Shown here: piece after piece, positions 26,801 to 35,200 of the stretch
How the letters are laid out: each line of letters opens with the position of its first letter
Numbering within the stretch: the first letter of the stretch is position 1
Origin: Clavelina lepadiformis
Lineage: Eukaryota; Chordata; Ascidiacea; Aplousobranchia; Clavelinidae
NCBI RefSeq assembly: GCF_947623445.1
Contig: NC_135248.1
Location: forward strand, 1,860,001 to 1,924,000
DNA length: 64,000 nucleotides
Reading direction: 5' to 3'
Program-made: the position numbers and the translations under genes
Notes under the pieces: generated by a model
Told to the model about the DNA's origin: nothing
The model's input: the letters and a program-made list of their open reading frames with translations, nothing else
Databases searched by the model: none

Positions 26801-29800
26801 TTTTACAAAAAAGTGTTGAGTTTTAATCAGACTTTTTTTGCAAAAGCAATAAAAACTGATCGAGCAAAATTTAATTAGCTGCGAAAGTGACGTTCATCAG
26901 CTTAAACTAGAAATAGGTTAAAGTTTGGTCGCTACCAGTTTTAAAATTCTTCAGTGCTCCGCGTTCGTGAAAGAATATCTACCGCAATTGTGGGATTTGA
27001 TCTCAGAAAATGTAAGTCAGATTGTTTGAAACAGCGACCTTGAATGGATATGAGTATGACATGAATGTTAAAGTTTATGTAAAATATGTTGGAAAATGTA
27101 TAGTCCGGATATTTGTGGGGCACTTAACAACGCGGTGAAAGCCGTCTATTAGATAAGCGACGATTTAGGTTGAAAATAGTTCACAAACATTTCTTTATGT
27201 TTCCATCGAAATGGTTTCGTTAGTGTTTTTGCCTGAAAACTGCGCGGTAAAATGACACGGTTTTGTTGATATTTTGATAGCACTTTATTTTTATATTTTC
27301 AATATGATATCTATGTTTACCAGGACGCGGAGCAGATCTGCTCGACCTTGTACATGTGCGGAGCTGCTGTGGAGGAGGAAGTTGAAGAAGAAAATCTGCT
27401 CCCGGCATCTCAAATTGACGAGACCGTCCAAGACAAGGTTTGCAATTTGGGTTCATTTTGGGTTCAATTGTTCATCACTTTGCTCTTAAATTTGTGGATG
27501 TTTTTTACTGAGACCAAATCAGATAATTATTTCTATCACCGATGGCCGTTTCGGTGGCAGTCAGATTATTCGGCTACCACAATTTCTTTCATCTAACTTT
27601 TGCACAGGTTTCTGATCCTGTGTCATGTGCTGTCTGTCGAGTTGCTGTTCACGAGTTGGATAGACTACTTCAGGGAAATAAAACTGAGGTTACTTACTTT
27701 TGTATTGTTGTTTAGTAATTAACTTATGTGAATGAAAATTTGTTAATTACTTGAACACAATTTACTAAAACCACGTTTGACTACTACAGCGTTGAACCTG
27801 AGCTGTTTGAGTTTTGTTGCCAGGGCAAAATTCTTTTATTGAAACAAAAATCTTAAAGTTTTTCTTAAAAAACGAACACGTTCAGGAAAGCATTAAAGTT
27901 ATCCACAGGTCTCTCACTATGCAATTACTGACAAATTATAATTGATAAAAAGTGGCTCTTGGTGGCAACTTGATATAAACTCTTCCTCAACCCACACGTC
28001 ATCCACAACCTGACTACATCCTCACAATTTACAGGCTGCTGTCATTGCTGCCCTGGATAAGGTTTGCAACATAGCCCCCGTCGATATTCGGAAGGAGTGC
28101 CAGATTTTTATCGACAAGTACGGAAAAGACGTCGTTGACTTGATCATCAATGAGGTCGAGTCTGGGATCATCTGCTCGACTCTTATGCTCTGTTCGTCTC
28201 AGAAAGTCGGTCTGGTTCAACTTAAGGTTCGAGTCATAGTTTTTAATTGTTTAGTCCGAAAATTTTTTCTAAAATTAAAAAAGACGGAATTAAAAATTTA
28301 CAAACAATGAATTCTGTATTAAATGGACGAATCAAATGATTTAGAATAATCTGTGATTACAAACTAAACTAGATTTAACATTTTTGTGAATTAGAAACCT
28401 GTCGTTGTCGGTGCATCAGTTGGTTGTGAACTATGCATGACAGTCATAGAAGAACTTGATCATGTTTTGGATGAAAACAGCACCGAGGTAGATGATATGA
28501 AAAAATATTTCTCATGACAATTATGGGTTTTGTAATTGCTATCATTAGTTTTTACTCACATCATAATTTTCACTTGAGTTGAAGGATACTGGAATGTGAG
28601 CTCTGTTGTGTATTAATAATTAATAATTTAATTAATTACTAATTATCATAAATTGATAACAAAGTCCACCAGTCAGCGTTGGGGTATTTGCATCTAAATA
28701 TTAACCTCGTGTTTGTCATATTCAGGAAGAAATAGTGAAAGCAGTTGAAAAAGTCTGCACAATCCTACCATCCCAATATCAGGGTGAATGCGACTTACTG
28801 ATCGAACAATACGGCGATGACATCATCCATCTTTTACCCTCTTTACTTGACCCACAGGCAGTTTGCTCCACACTTGGCTTGTGCACAAAATCTAAGGTGA
28901 AATCGTCTCAGCTGCTCGCTGTAACTTATTTAAGTTTTGCTGCATGATTGACGTCTAATCTCACTGGATTGTCCCTTAAAAGATGCTGACAAACAATATG
29001 ATAAGAAATTTTGAAGAAAAAAAATTTTAATTTTGCACAAGTTGAAATGTTTTGTGCCTGTTGGATTGCATCTCCTTGTAAAGTCACTGTCATGTTTCAT
29101 GGCAGCTTTTATCTGTTTTTCCCCAATTTGAGAAGTAAGGTTAATTTGGTTTTTTGCAACTTTGTGTTAATACAATTCACTGTACACTGGTCTTAATTTA
29201 TAGGCGGCAGTGCCACGGAAGTACGTTGGTGCCACAGAACAATGCTCACTCTGTCAGTACGTGGCTAAAGAACTGGATAAATTGTTGAAGGAAAGTTCCA
29301 CCGAGGTAAAAAGAAATTTTCACTTTCAAGATTTAAATATAAACTCTTCTTTGTGTATGGCGTTGTAGCATTTGGGCTGAAGTTTGACTTGTCACAATTT
29401 TTAAGCTGGGCTTCTGGTCTTCCTATTGCATTAGGCTTTAACAACTATTATATTTGTTATAGCACGCAATCACAAGTTTGCGCAGCCTATGTTATTTAAA
29501 CAAGTCTCTTACATAATTTGACAATTTAAATATTTCCCGGATGTTTGACTTGCAGGCTGAGATCATAGACGCTGTTCAAAAAGTCTGCACTCTCATACCC
29601 AGTGGTTTGAAAACCCAGTGCGATGATTTCATCCAATCAGCTGGCCCCACTTTTATCAAATTGCTGTCCAGTGAAATCAAGCCTAATACTCTGTGTGCTT
29701 TGATTAAGCTTTGCCCTCAGAAAGTGGTAAGATGACTAGGGTTCAAAGTTCATCTAATTTAGTGTTGTTAATTATTACAGTCATTAATTAATATATTGTA

Positions 29801-32800
29801 GCATTACAAAAACGTAACCATGGCTTCAAAAACGGATAAAATTCGCTTTCGAGTCTGTTTAAACCAATTGAAGGAGCCAAAAAACATTGTAGAAAGGGCT
29901 AATTTCGTTGTTTGTTTTATTATAGAATCAAATTACTAAAAATGCAATTACTCCAAATTCCACATTGGGTTTTCAAATATTTTGTATGTGATTTTAGTGT
30001 GGCTTAGACCAGGGTTGCCCAAACTGGGGTCACATACAATGGCAACTTATCATGTGCAAATACACGCAATGTAGCGTGACTTGTTATGTTCGGTGATACC
30101 AATAATATGTAAAGAGCAACATGTAAAATATTTATAATTTAGACTCAGGTCTCTGTTGAGGACTCAGAAGGCTGTGAGCTGTGCAAGTTGGTCATCGGAG
30201 AATTAGATAATTTTTTGGATGAAAACAGCACCGAGGTTATCTACTTGTCTTGTCTGTGATAAAAGTGTTAGTTTAACAAATTTTTTAAATTTACGGTAAA
30301 AAAAACTGAGTAAAAATGCAGAAAAAAATTGAATAGAATCGTCCCAATAAGACATGTAAATCAACGTGTTGCAAATATTAACCTCGTGTTTGTCATATTC
30401 AGGAAGAAATAGTGAAAGCAGTTGAGAAAGTCTGCACAATCCTACCATCCCAATATCAGAGTGAATGCGACTCCTTGATCGAACAATACGGTGAAGAAAT
30501 CGTCAGTATCCTCCCCGGCTTGCTAGATCCTGTCAAAGTTTGCGCGACATTGGGCCTGTGTTCAGCTAAAGTAAATTGAAATTACTAAAAATGCAATCTC
30601 TCAAAATTCCACATTGGGTTTTCAAAGATTTTGTATGTGATTTTAGTGTGGCTTAAACCAAGGTTCCCCAAAATGGGGTCTGTGGACCCCTGGGGGGTCA
30701 CATACAATGGCAACTTATCATGTGCAAATCCACATAATGGAGTGTGACTTGTTATGTTCGGTGATACCAATAATTAATGTGTAAAGAGCAACACATAAAA
30801 CGTTTTTAATTTAGACTAAGGTCTCTGTTGAGGACCCAGAAACCTGTGAGCTGTGCAAGTTGGTCATCAAAGAATTAGATAATTATTTGGATGAAAACAG
30901 CACCGAGGTTATCTACTTGTCTTGTCTGTGATAAAAGTATTAGTTTAACAAATTTTTTAATTTTACGGTAAAAAAACTGAGTAAAAATGCAGAAATTGAA
31001 TAGAGTCGTCCCAATAAGACATGTAAATCAACGTGTTGCAAAAATTAACCTCGTGTTTGTCATATTCAGGAAGAAATAGTGAAAGCAGTTGAAAAAGTCT
31101 GCACAATCCTACCATCCCAATATCAGAGTGAATGCGACTCCTTGATCGAACAATACGGTGAACAAATCGTCAGTATGCTCCCCGGCTTGCTAGATCCTGT
31201 CAAAGTTTGCGCGACATTGGGCCTGTGTTCAGCTAAAGTAAATTGAAACTGATTCTTACACTGCTTTATTGTGTCTATTGGAATCCCCATTTACTGTATC
31301 AACATAGCTATGAATCTAACAAAGCTTCTAGTCGCTTCAGGGAACGAACGGCATTTTTACTGGCTTTAATTTGTAGATGGCGGCTTCACCAAAATCCATT
31401 GACGTTTCAGCGGAATGCGAGCTCTGTCAGTACGTGGCTAAAGAGCTGGACAGCCTGTTGACCGAAAATTCTACCGAGGTAAAGGAAGATTTTTTTCTGT
31501 TTTGTGGAATATGGTTAAACTTTTCTGCCCGTTATTTGCTATTAGCATATTACCCTTCACAAACGTTGCTTTTTTCTTGTTGGAACCTTAATCTAGTGTT
31601 TCTAGCACTGCTTTATGAACACGTTTGTAGTTTTTGCATCGTCTTCACGCAGCTGTTCATTGCTAAGGTAGCCTGTGAGCGCACAGCAGTCCGCTAGTAA
31701 ACTTGTATGAAAGCAGCTCTCTTACCTCTATGCTATCTACACTTAGCAGATTGTAGGCCAATTTTAACCCACGTTGTTCATCTTTAGAAACTCCCGCCTC
31801 AATTTTGACCTCAAAAACCAGTATCATTTTTTGCGTGTTCCTTCCCCAAACCTAGCTATTCATATTTATATTTAACATAACATGCTTCAGCTGTAAATGA
31901 CATTTCCACATATTTCCATAAACGATTAGGAGGAGATCATCAATGCTGTTGGCAAAGTATGTTCGCTTCTCCCCGGCGATTTGAAATCCCAGTGCGATGA
32001 TTTCATTCAATCCGTTGGTCCCACGCTCATAAGGTTGCTGTTGAATGAGTTTACTCCCGATTCTTTGTGTGCCGAGATCAAACTGTGCCCCAAGAATGTG
32101 GTGAGATGGACGAGTCGGTTAAAGTAAAGATAAAGAAATAAAACTAATGATGAAATTTGTATCGTTTCATTGTTGTCATCGAAAATGTAATACTTTGTGA
32201 AGGGACGTTGTATTATGGTAATTATGAACGAAACAGAGCAGAAAGCTGCATTATTACATCGATATCGCTGTCAGCTAAAGGATATCGATTGCTATTTCTA
32301 ACGCTCTGTCGACCAAATTACCCATAATTCTTTTCGTATAATCCTGGAATTCACCTTTACACATTGTCCAACGTGGCCTTCGGGACAACTAGTAGCTTGC
32401 GTTTTTGCTTTGGTGTAGTTTCCAACGTCTAATGTCGTCACAGGCGGTGTCATCTGACGTCTGTGACATCTGCAGAATTGCGATTGATTTCCTCGGTAAA
32501 GAAATATCATCAAATGCAACGGAAGAGGAAATTCAACAGACTTTGGATGGTCTCTGTGACAAGTTACCAAAATCCATTCAGTCGGAAGTGAGAAAGCTTT
32601 TAGTTTTAACCTAAGACTATAGATCAAGGTCTCAATAAAGATCGGTTTTTTTAAATGGATTTTCACCAATTTTGGATTTCAAGCAAAATGGTGTTTTGTA
32701 ATGATCTCTGGTTTTGTCTTTTTGAGTTTTGGAAGTCGCTGTATTCATCCAGCTTGTCACTGTGCCACACAAACTGGGGCAGAGTACATGCTGGTGCAGA

Positions 32801-33507
32801 ATTAGGAAATGACTTTCCTTGTACATTACTTGAAATATTTCTTAATTTATTATTTATTGTCATTAATTGGCAAAACCATTCATCACATTATTTAACAGTT
32901 CTCAAAAGAACTGAACTTGAACTTCTTCTGTTGCAGTGTGACGGCATAGTTGCACAATACACACCAGAGATTGTGAAGCTCGTACAAAAAACACTGGATC
33001 CAGACTACGTCTGCATTGTATGATTTTTTTCTTTTTCTGCTTCATTATAACCAACACTTGTTGGACTTGTACCAAAAATCGGATTCGTAATTGTTTTAAA
33101 ATCGCACTTCCCGTCAGATCAGTTCCAAAATATTGAAGCTGACTCTTTGTTTTTTAGCACTTGGATTTATGTAAGAACGGCAACAAGAAGAGCCCCCGAC
33201 TCGGAGTCAACCCTTGCACCTACGGCCCCTCCTACTGGTGTAAGAATGAACAAACAGCAAAGGAATGCAATGTAAGCGATTATTCAGAACTTCGACTCCA
33301 CCAATTTCTTGAATAACTTCTTTATAACGCTTTCATGAATAACCTCGTAACACCAAAATGCTCTTCTTCTACGCGTAAACGTGCTAGATCCTAGAGCACC
33401 TAGGGTTACCTTTTAAACAGTGACTGTTAGTTGGTTGGTTGGTTGTTCATTATTGTTGTTTTTCTTTTTAGGCCGTCACTCATTGCAAGCGCCACGTGTG
33501 GGACTAA
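11373..33507 (+). CDS. psap: Prosaposin-like polyprotein, 14 saposin-B-type modules between two saposin-A domains
   Basis: About 56 exons assemble to about 1,599 residues. The first intron is phase 1; every later intron is phase 0. The order is: signal peptide, N-terminal SapA domain, one ordinary SapB domain (D1), six enlarged SapB modules (D2-D7), seven ordinary SapB domains (D8-D14), and a C-terminal SapA domain ending in HCKRHVWD-stop. Prosaposins are secretory/lysosomal precursors cleaved into small lipid-binding saposins that present sphingolipids to hydrolases. SapA domains are linked to lysosomal targeting and are removed. Vertebrate prosaposin has four SapB domains in about 520 residues, so this one is greatly expanded. 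A sequon at the helix 1/2 turn recurs in most domains (NGT, NQT, NQS, NKS, NKT, NST, NAT). The start ATG at 11373 opens a typical signal peptide (MRSVLSVLLLSCTLLS). Some donor choices (for example 28205 or 28226) are uncertain, and alternative splicing may change the mature product. Confidence 0.93.
11475..11557. mobile_element. Short MITE with 15-bp perfect terminal inverted repeats
   Basis: AGTGCAGAAGTGCAT at the left end and its exact reverse complement ATGCACTTCTGCACT at the right end bound an 83-bp element inside prosaposin intron 1. No clear target duplication is visible. A related copy lies at 51916-52008 in the opposite orientation. Confidence 0.6.
12277..13022 (+). other. psap: Ordinary saposin-B domain D1 and linker
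   Basis: Exons 12277-12417, 12518-12574, 12645-12752 and 12948-13022 are all phase 0. The six cysteines have the canonical order: FCVLC, MKIC, then CKQVV and VCGALGLC. The sequon NGT sits at the helix 1/2 turn. The last exon is a Pro-rich linker (LPVAVPEILPLPAESTDQ) that leads into the enlarged modules. Confidence 0.87.
13273..15074 (+). other. psap: Enlarged saposin module D2 (type I, 7 cysteines)
   Basis: Five phase-0 exons: 13273-13353 (CSDC), 13504-13566 (TECDALG), 13855-13911 (CEDGVNQLINSF), 14192-14248 (CKLAVDDFFPKALDAL) and 15021-15074 (ICSAMMMC). A normal SapB domain has one exon of the third kind between the TEC exon and the CxxxxxC exon; this module has two. Including all exons gives seven cysteines and an extra 19-residue helix-like segment. 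Skipping either of the two would restore the canonical six. Confidence 0.82.
15230..17854 (+). other. psap: Enlarged saposin module D3 (type II, 8 cysteines) and acidic linker
   Basis: Six phase-0 exons: 15230-15313 (RCTDCKNF, sequon NQT), 15487-15546 (GECKNLQGL), 15897-15962 (ASFYCLQKPDYL), 16388-16444 (CTKYVAIVLRNNL), 17281-17337 (CDSLAEKYLPQLWQVL) and 17768-17854 (ICSAIDFC then the acidic linker DTEEENNIISVAEM). The third and fourth exons are additional to a standard SapB domain and add a pair of cysteines about 10-13 residues apart, like the C3-C4 pair of the parent fold. A further in-frame stretch at about 15709-15765 could be a decayed exon; it was not included. Confidence 0.78.
18379..20478 (+). 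other. psap: Enlarged saposin module D4 (type I, 7 cysteines)
   Basis: Five phase-0 exons: 18379-18468 (GDYCTDC, sequon NQS), 18911-18973 (EQCDQLGPEL), 19363-19419 (CRLQVPSEFATLLPQF), 19779-19835 (CMKAVDQIIPIIVDAI) and 20425-20478 (ICTTILMC). It is very close to D6: the first exon differs at one residue. The two central helix exons are non-identical, so they are not a very recent copy of one another. Confidence 0.84.
18609..18870. mobile_element. Palindromic (fold-back) element in a prosaposin intron
   Basis: The two ends TAAAATAAAAAACAGG and CCTGTTTTTTATTTTA are exact reverse complements, and the arms stay similar inward for more than 100 bp (caggatatagtttggcac, and the aagcttg..ttcaggtgta and ttgccatttc segments). 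The transcript would fold into a long hairpin. The minus strand contains CTGAAGA, then GCGAAAGC and TCGTGTC, resembling the core of hammerhead ribozymes carried by Penelope-like elements, with mismatches. Origin from two inverted copies of such an element end is an inference. Confidence 0.7.
20703..22916 (+). other. psap: Enlarged saposin module D5 (type II, 8 cysteines) and acidic linker
   Basis: Exons 20703-20789 (LCSDCTVFFKDW), 21073-21135 (DQCGTLG), 21451-21513 (ENFCNQIPFFGSE), 21706-21762 (CRDSLDKFADEQ), 22331-22387 (CDAFVKEYLPQLWDLI), 22662-22730 (ICSTLYLCGAAEDEE) and 22857-22916 (linker DETEEENNNISVAEM) are all phase 0. In D3 the acidic linker is fused to the CxxxxxC exon, whereas here it is a separate exon. 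Confidence 0.84.
23133..25266 (+). other. psap: Enlarged saposin module D6 (type I, 7 cysteines)
   Basis: Five phase-0 exons: 23133-23222, 23548-23610 (EECDQLGPEL), 24119-24172 (CKQVPTALHNLLPQFEIL, one codon shorter than its partner in D4), 24540-24596 (CEKAVDQVKPILIDAI) and 25213-25266 (ICSAILMC). Intron sequences next to the first exon are also similar to those at D4, showing a genomic duplication rather than exon-only shuffling. Confidence 0.84.
24192..24240. repeat. Intronic hairpin (nested palindrome)
   Basis: GAGTTGGTGC at the left pairs exactly with GCACCAACTC at the right, and the centre holds the perfect palindrome GCACCATTAATGGTGC. It lies just after the donor of the D6 helix exon that ends at 24172. 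A diverged, less palindromic relative occurs in the corresponding D4 intron near 19441-19500, sharing the CAGACGACCAG motif. Confidence 0.7.
25357..27437 (+). other. psap: Enlarged saposin module D7 (type II, 8 cysteines) and acidic linker
   Basis: Six phase-0 exons: 25357-25443 (LCSDCTAFTKDW, sequon NQS), 25565-25627 (DQCSTLGPDF), 26002-26064 (SLYCNQIPFFESE), 26419-26475 (CRDKLDTVADNL), 26955-27011 (CSAFVKEYLPQLWDLI) and 27324-27437 (ICSTLYMC followed by a long acidic linker). It is the closest relative of D5; the intron just before the last exon shares the motif aatatgatatctat with the equivalent intron of D5. Confidence 0.84.
27608..29726 (+). other. psap: Ordinary saposin-B domains D8, D9 and D10
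   Basis: Each domain is two phase-0 exons: 27608-27688 + 28035-28226, 28395-28487 + 28726-28896, and 29204-29305 + 29556-29726. The first exon of each carries CxxC and ends right after the helix 1/2 turn (NKTE, NSTE, SSTE). The second carries the other four cysteines (for example KVCTILP, ECDLLIEQYG and VCSTLGLC). D10 has SST and so has lost the sequon. Confidence 0.88.
29930..31237 (+). repeat. Recent tandem genomic duplication (two units of about 650-660 bp)
   Basis: The sequence from 29930 (aaattactaaaaatgcaa) recurs from 30579. Both units contain the same order of intron, 93-nt exon, intron and 168-nt exon, with high identity in introns as well as exons. The second unit has about 23 extra bases in its first intron (ggggtctgtggacccctgg). 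Each unit encodes exactly one ordinary saposin-B domain, so the duplication added D11 or D12 in frame. Confidence 0.88.
30143..31237 (+). other. psap: Ordinary saposin-B domains D11 and D12 (recent duplicate pair)
   Basis: Exons 30143-30235 + 30403-30570 and 30815-30907 + 31070-31237 encode two almost identical domains (CELCKLVI, DENSTE, KVCTILPSQYQSECDSLIEQ, VCATLGLC). All cysteines and the sequon are intact in both copies. Introns are also near identical; see the tandem-duplication entry. Confidence 0.9.
31377..32100 (+). other. psap: Ordinary saposin-B domain D13
   Basis: Exons 31377-31478 (ECELCQYVAKELD, NSTE) and 31930-32100 (KVCSLLPGDLKSQCDDFIQS, LCAEIKLC) are phase 0 with six canonical cysteines. 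The first exon starts with an in-frame ATG just after the acceptor AG, which gene finders could mistake for a gene start. Confidence 0.87.
32444..33507 (+). other. psap: Saposin-B domain D14 and C-terminal SapA domain
   Basis: Exons 32444-32587 (VCDICRIAI, sequon NAT, GLCDKLP), 32937-33017 (CDGIVAQYTPEIVKLV, YVCI), 33158-33271 and 33472-33507 complete the gene. D14 ends with HLDLC inside the exon that also begins the SapA domain. That domain has cysteines C-x7-C-x7-C-x5-C (NPCTYGPSYWC, KEC, AVTHC) and ends KRHVWD, the hallmark prosaposin C-terminus. Confidence 0.93.
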
Positions 33508-33972
33508 AGGCAAAGCTCAAAAATTGTAAAAGAATCTACATGTATAATATAGTCTCTGATTGTAACCTCCTTGAGTGACGTGTGTATTATATTTCGTACT
33601 GAAGATGCAATATGTTTCCTTCAATTAGGCACTTCACTCATTTTGCTCGCAGATTTCGTGCTGGCGATTTTTGTTGTGTTTTTAACGGGATTGAAGCGTT
33701 TTAATCGGCTCGCCAAAATGTTTCAGGATATTTTACTTTAAAATTTTGTTATGAACGACGCGGTAGTAACCTTATACGGGGAAAAGTCCAAGGGCTTTTG
33801 ATTGTCCGTAATGTAAATCACGTCTGTGACGCAACAAGTTAAAACTAGGGCATTACATGCAAATAATCGAGCATTTTTGTAGAGAAGTATTTGAATTTTT
33901 AGTCAGGGTACTTGATCTTTACTTGTAAGTACGGTATAATTACTTATGTGATTTGAATCTGTGTTTTCACCG

Positions 33973-33978
33973 AATAAA
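33973..33978 (+). terminator. psap: Candidate polyadenylation signal AATAAA for prosaposin
   Basis: This is the first canonical AATAAA after the prosaposin stop codon, about 465 bp downstream. A weaker variant closer to the stop could be used instead. Confidence 0.35.
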
Positions 33979-34018
33979 CTCGAATTCTATCATTAAAAGC
34001 CTGCTGTTATCCACAACA

Positions 34019-34105
34019 TTATCGGCTCGCGAGCCGTGACTGGGCTGGGTTTTGAACTCGAGAGCTCTGGAAGATGAAGCGGGAACTTACAGCGGGTGAC
34101 GCATT
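34019..34105 (-). mobile_element. tRNA-like SINE piece (minus strand)
   Basis: Read on the minus strand, the segment GGTTAATGCGTCACCCGC leads after about 30 bases to GAGTTCAAAACCC, resembling the A and B boxes of a tRNA-derived promoter. It cannot fold into a full cloverleaf by eye. Confidence 0.4.
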
Positions 34106-34249
34106 AACCGTTGTTGATATCTAAATACAATACGAATTTTAAATCTTTTCAACATCACCTCTTATTAAGTATCAAGACTTTAGCCACTTTACATCGCTTC
34201 CGTTTGTTTGTCACAACATCTTGCACATTATCCACTCAGACTTCAGTCT

Positions 34250-34318
34250 TGGTAGTAGCGCCGCACGGTAAAGCGCATGCGTTTAAAGGCTGAGGTTCCG
34301 GGTTCGATTCCAACCCAC
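34250..34318 (+). mobile_element. tRNA-like SINE piece
   Basis: GGTAGTAGCGCCGCACGG (A-box-like) is followed about 25 bases later by GGTTCCGGGTTCGATTCC, a good B box. Acceptor stems are not complementary, so this is a SINE-type relic, not a functional tRNA gene. Confidence 0.5.
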
Positions 34319-34554
34319 TTCACTCTTGTTTCATGAAAGGTTCTCCAAGATCCAGGATCATAGCAGGTATGACTAAATTAATTTGCTTTCTTTCACTAAC
34401 TCCTTCATAGAAGTCCAACTCTATGTAAATCGCTGGGTGACTGGTTTGAACCTCCGACTTGTCTATGCAGGTTCTCCAATTTTACAATTTTTTAAAAGAA
34501 AACAACATTTGTTTCTTATATATCTTTTTAACTTCATTCGCTCACACCGTTGCA

Positions 34555-34618
34555 TAGCTCGAGCACTGCTGAAAGTCCATTGGTGCAATGGGTCTCCGGT
34601 TCGAATCCCCTATCTGTT
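34555..34618 (+). mobile_element. tRNA-like SINE piece
   Basis: ATAGCTCGAGCACTGC (A-box-like) and CTCCGGTTCGAATCCC (B-box-like) are spaced as in a tRNA. No matching acceptor stem was found. Confidence 0.45.
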
Positions 34619-34689
34619 ACTTTTCCTTTTTACCTCAATCTGATGCTCCTTTAAATGCGTTAAGTTATCGTTGTTTGCTGTTGCCACTT

Positions 34690-34748
34690 CATAGCTCGCG
34701 TCCTTCGACACTGCACTCGGTGCTAAAGGTTCCAGGTTCGATCCCGGC
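34690..34748 (+). mobile_element. tRNA-like SINE piece, directly followed by a 30-bp tandem array
   Basis: ATAGCTCGCGTCCTTCGAC and GGTTCCAGGTTCGATCCC have the spacing of A and B boxes. The tandem array beginning with ggccataagccgc starts immediately at its end. Confidence 0.5.
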
Positions 34749-34999
34749 CATAAGCCGCTTAAACTTAATCCACGGCCATAAGCCGCTTTAACTTAATCCA
34801 AGGCCCTAAGCCACCTTTAACCCAATTCAAGGCCATAAGCCACTCTAAAACAATCCATGGCCTTAAGCCGCTCTTTGTCCTATCCCTCGGCCATGGGCCA
34901 CTCTAAACCCTTTAAACCCTACCCCAACCCCACCGCTCCCTTCCTAATCCCTTCCCTAACCCCGACCCCATCTGTAAGTTAACGGCCTTAAGCCACCTA
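34746..34999 (+). repeat. Degenerate 29-31-bp tandem array (GGCCATAAGCCGC units)
   Basis: Six consecutive units begin GGCC-(A/C/T)TAAGCC(G/A)C or close variants and end in ttaatcca-like sequence, up to about 34905. A C-rich (CTAAACCC/CCCAACCC) stretch follows, and one further unit lies at about 34981-34999. It sits between tRNA-like modules, suggesting a composite repeat. Confidence 0.7.
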
Positions 35000-35127
35000 A
35001 TAACGTCTGGGACTCAGGCGCCGGCCGGGGACGCGGGTGAAGTGGCAACATCAGTGGAATACGTTTTTTGTTTGGTCAGTGATTTCGAAAGATATATATT
35101 TAAAATTTGCAGCAAAATAAAAAGGGT

Positions 35128-35200
35128 GATTTAGCTCGGTTGTAAAATCTTTGCCCTCCAGCATGTAGTTTGCGGGTTCGATTCCCGGCCGTGCAACAGA
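35128..35200 (+). mobile_element. tRNA-like SINE piece
   Basis: GGTGATTTAGCTCGGTTGT and GCGGGTTCGATTCCCGG form a good T-arm (CGGGTTCGATTCCCG pairs) and a poor D-arm. The 5' and 3' ends do not pair as an acceptor stem, so it is called tRNA-derived rather than a tRNA gene. Confidence 0.5.

Noticed and set aside
31377..31697. Apparent gene start ATG (MAASPKSIDVSAE)
   Set aside because: The ATG follows an acceptor AG and the sequence continues the prosaposin frame; it is an internal exon (D13).
35128..35200. Candidate functional tRNA gene
   Set aside because: The T-arm is good, but the acceptor stem does not pair and the D-arm is poor; classed as tRNA-derived repeat.
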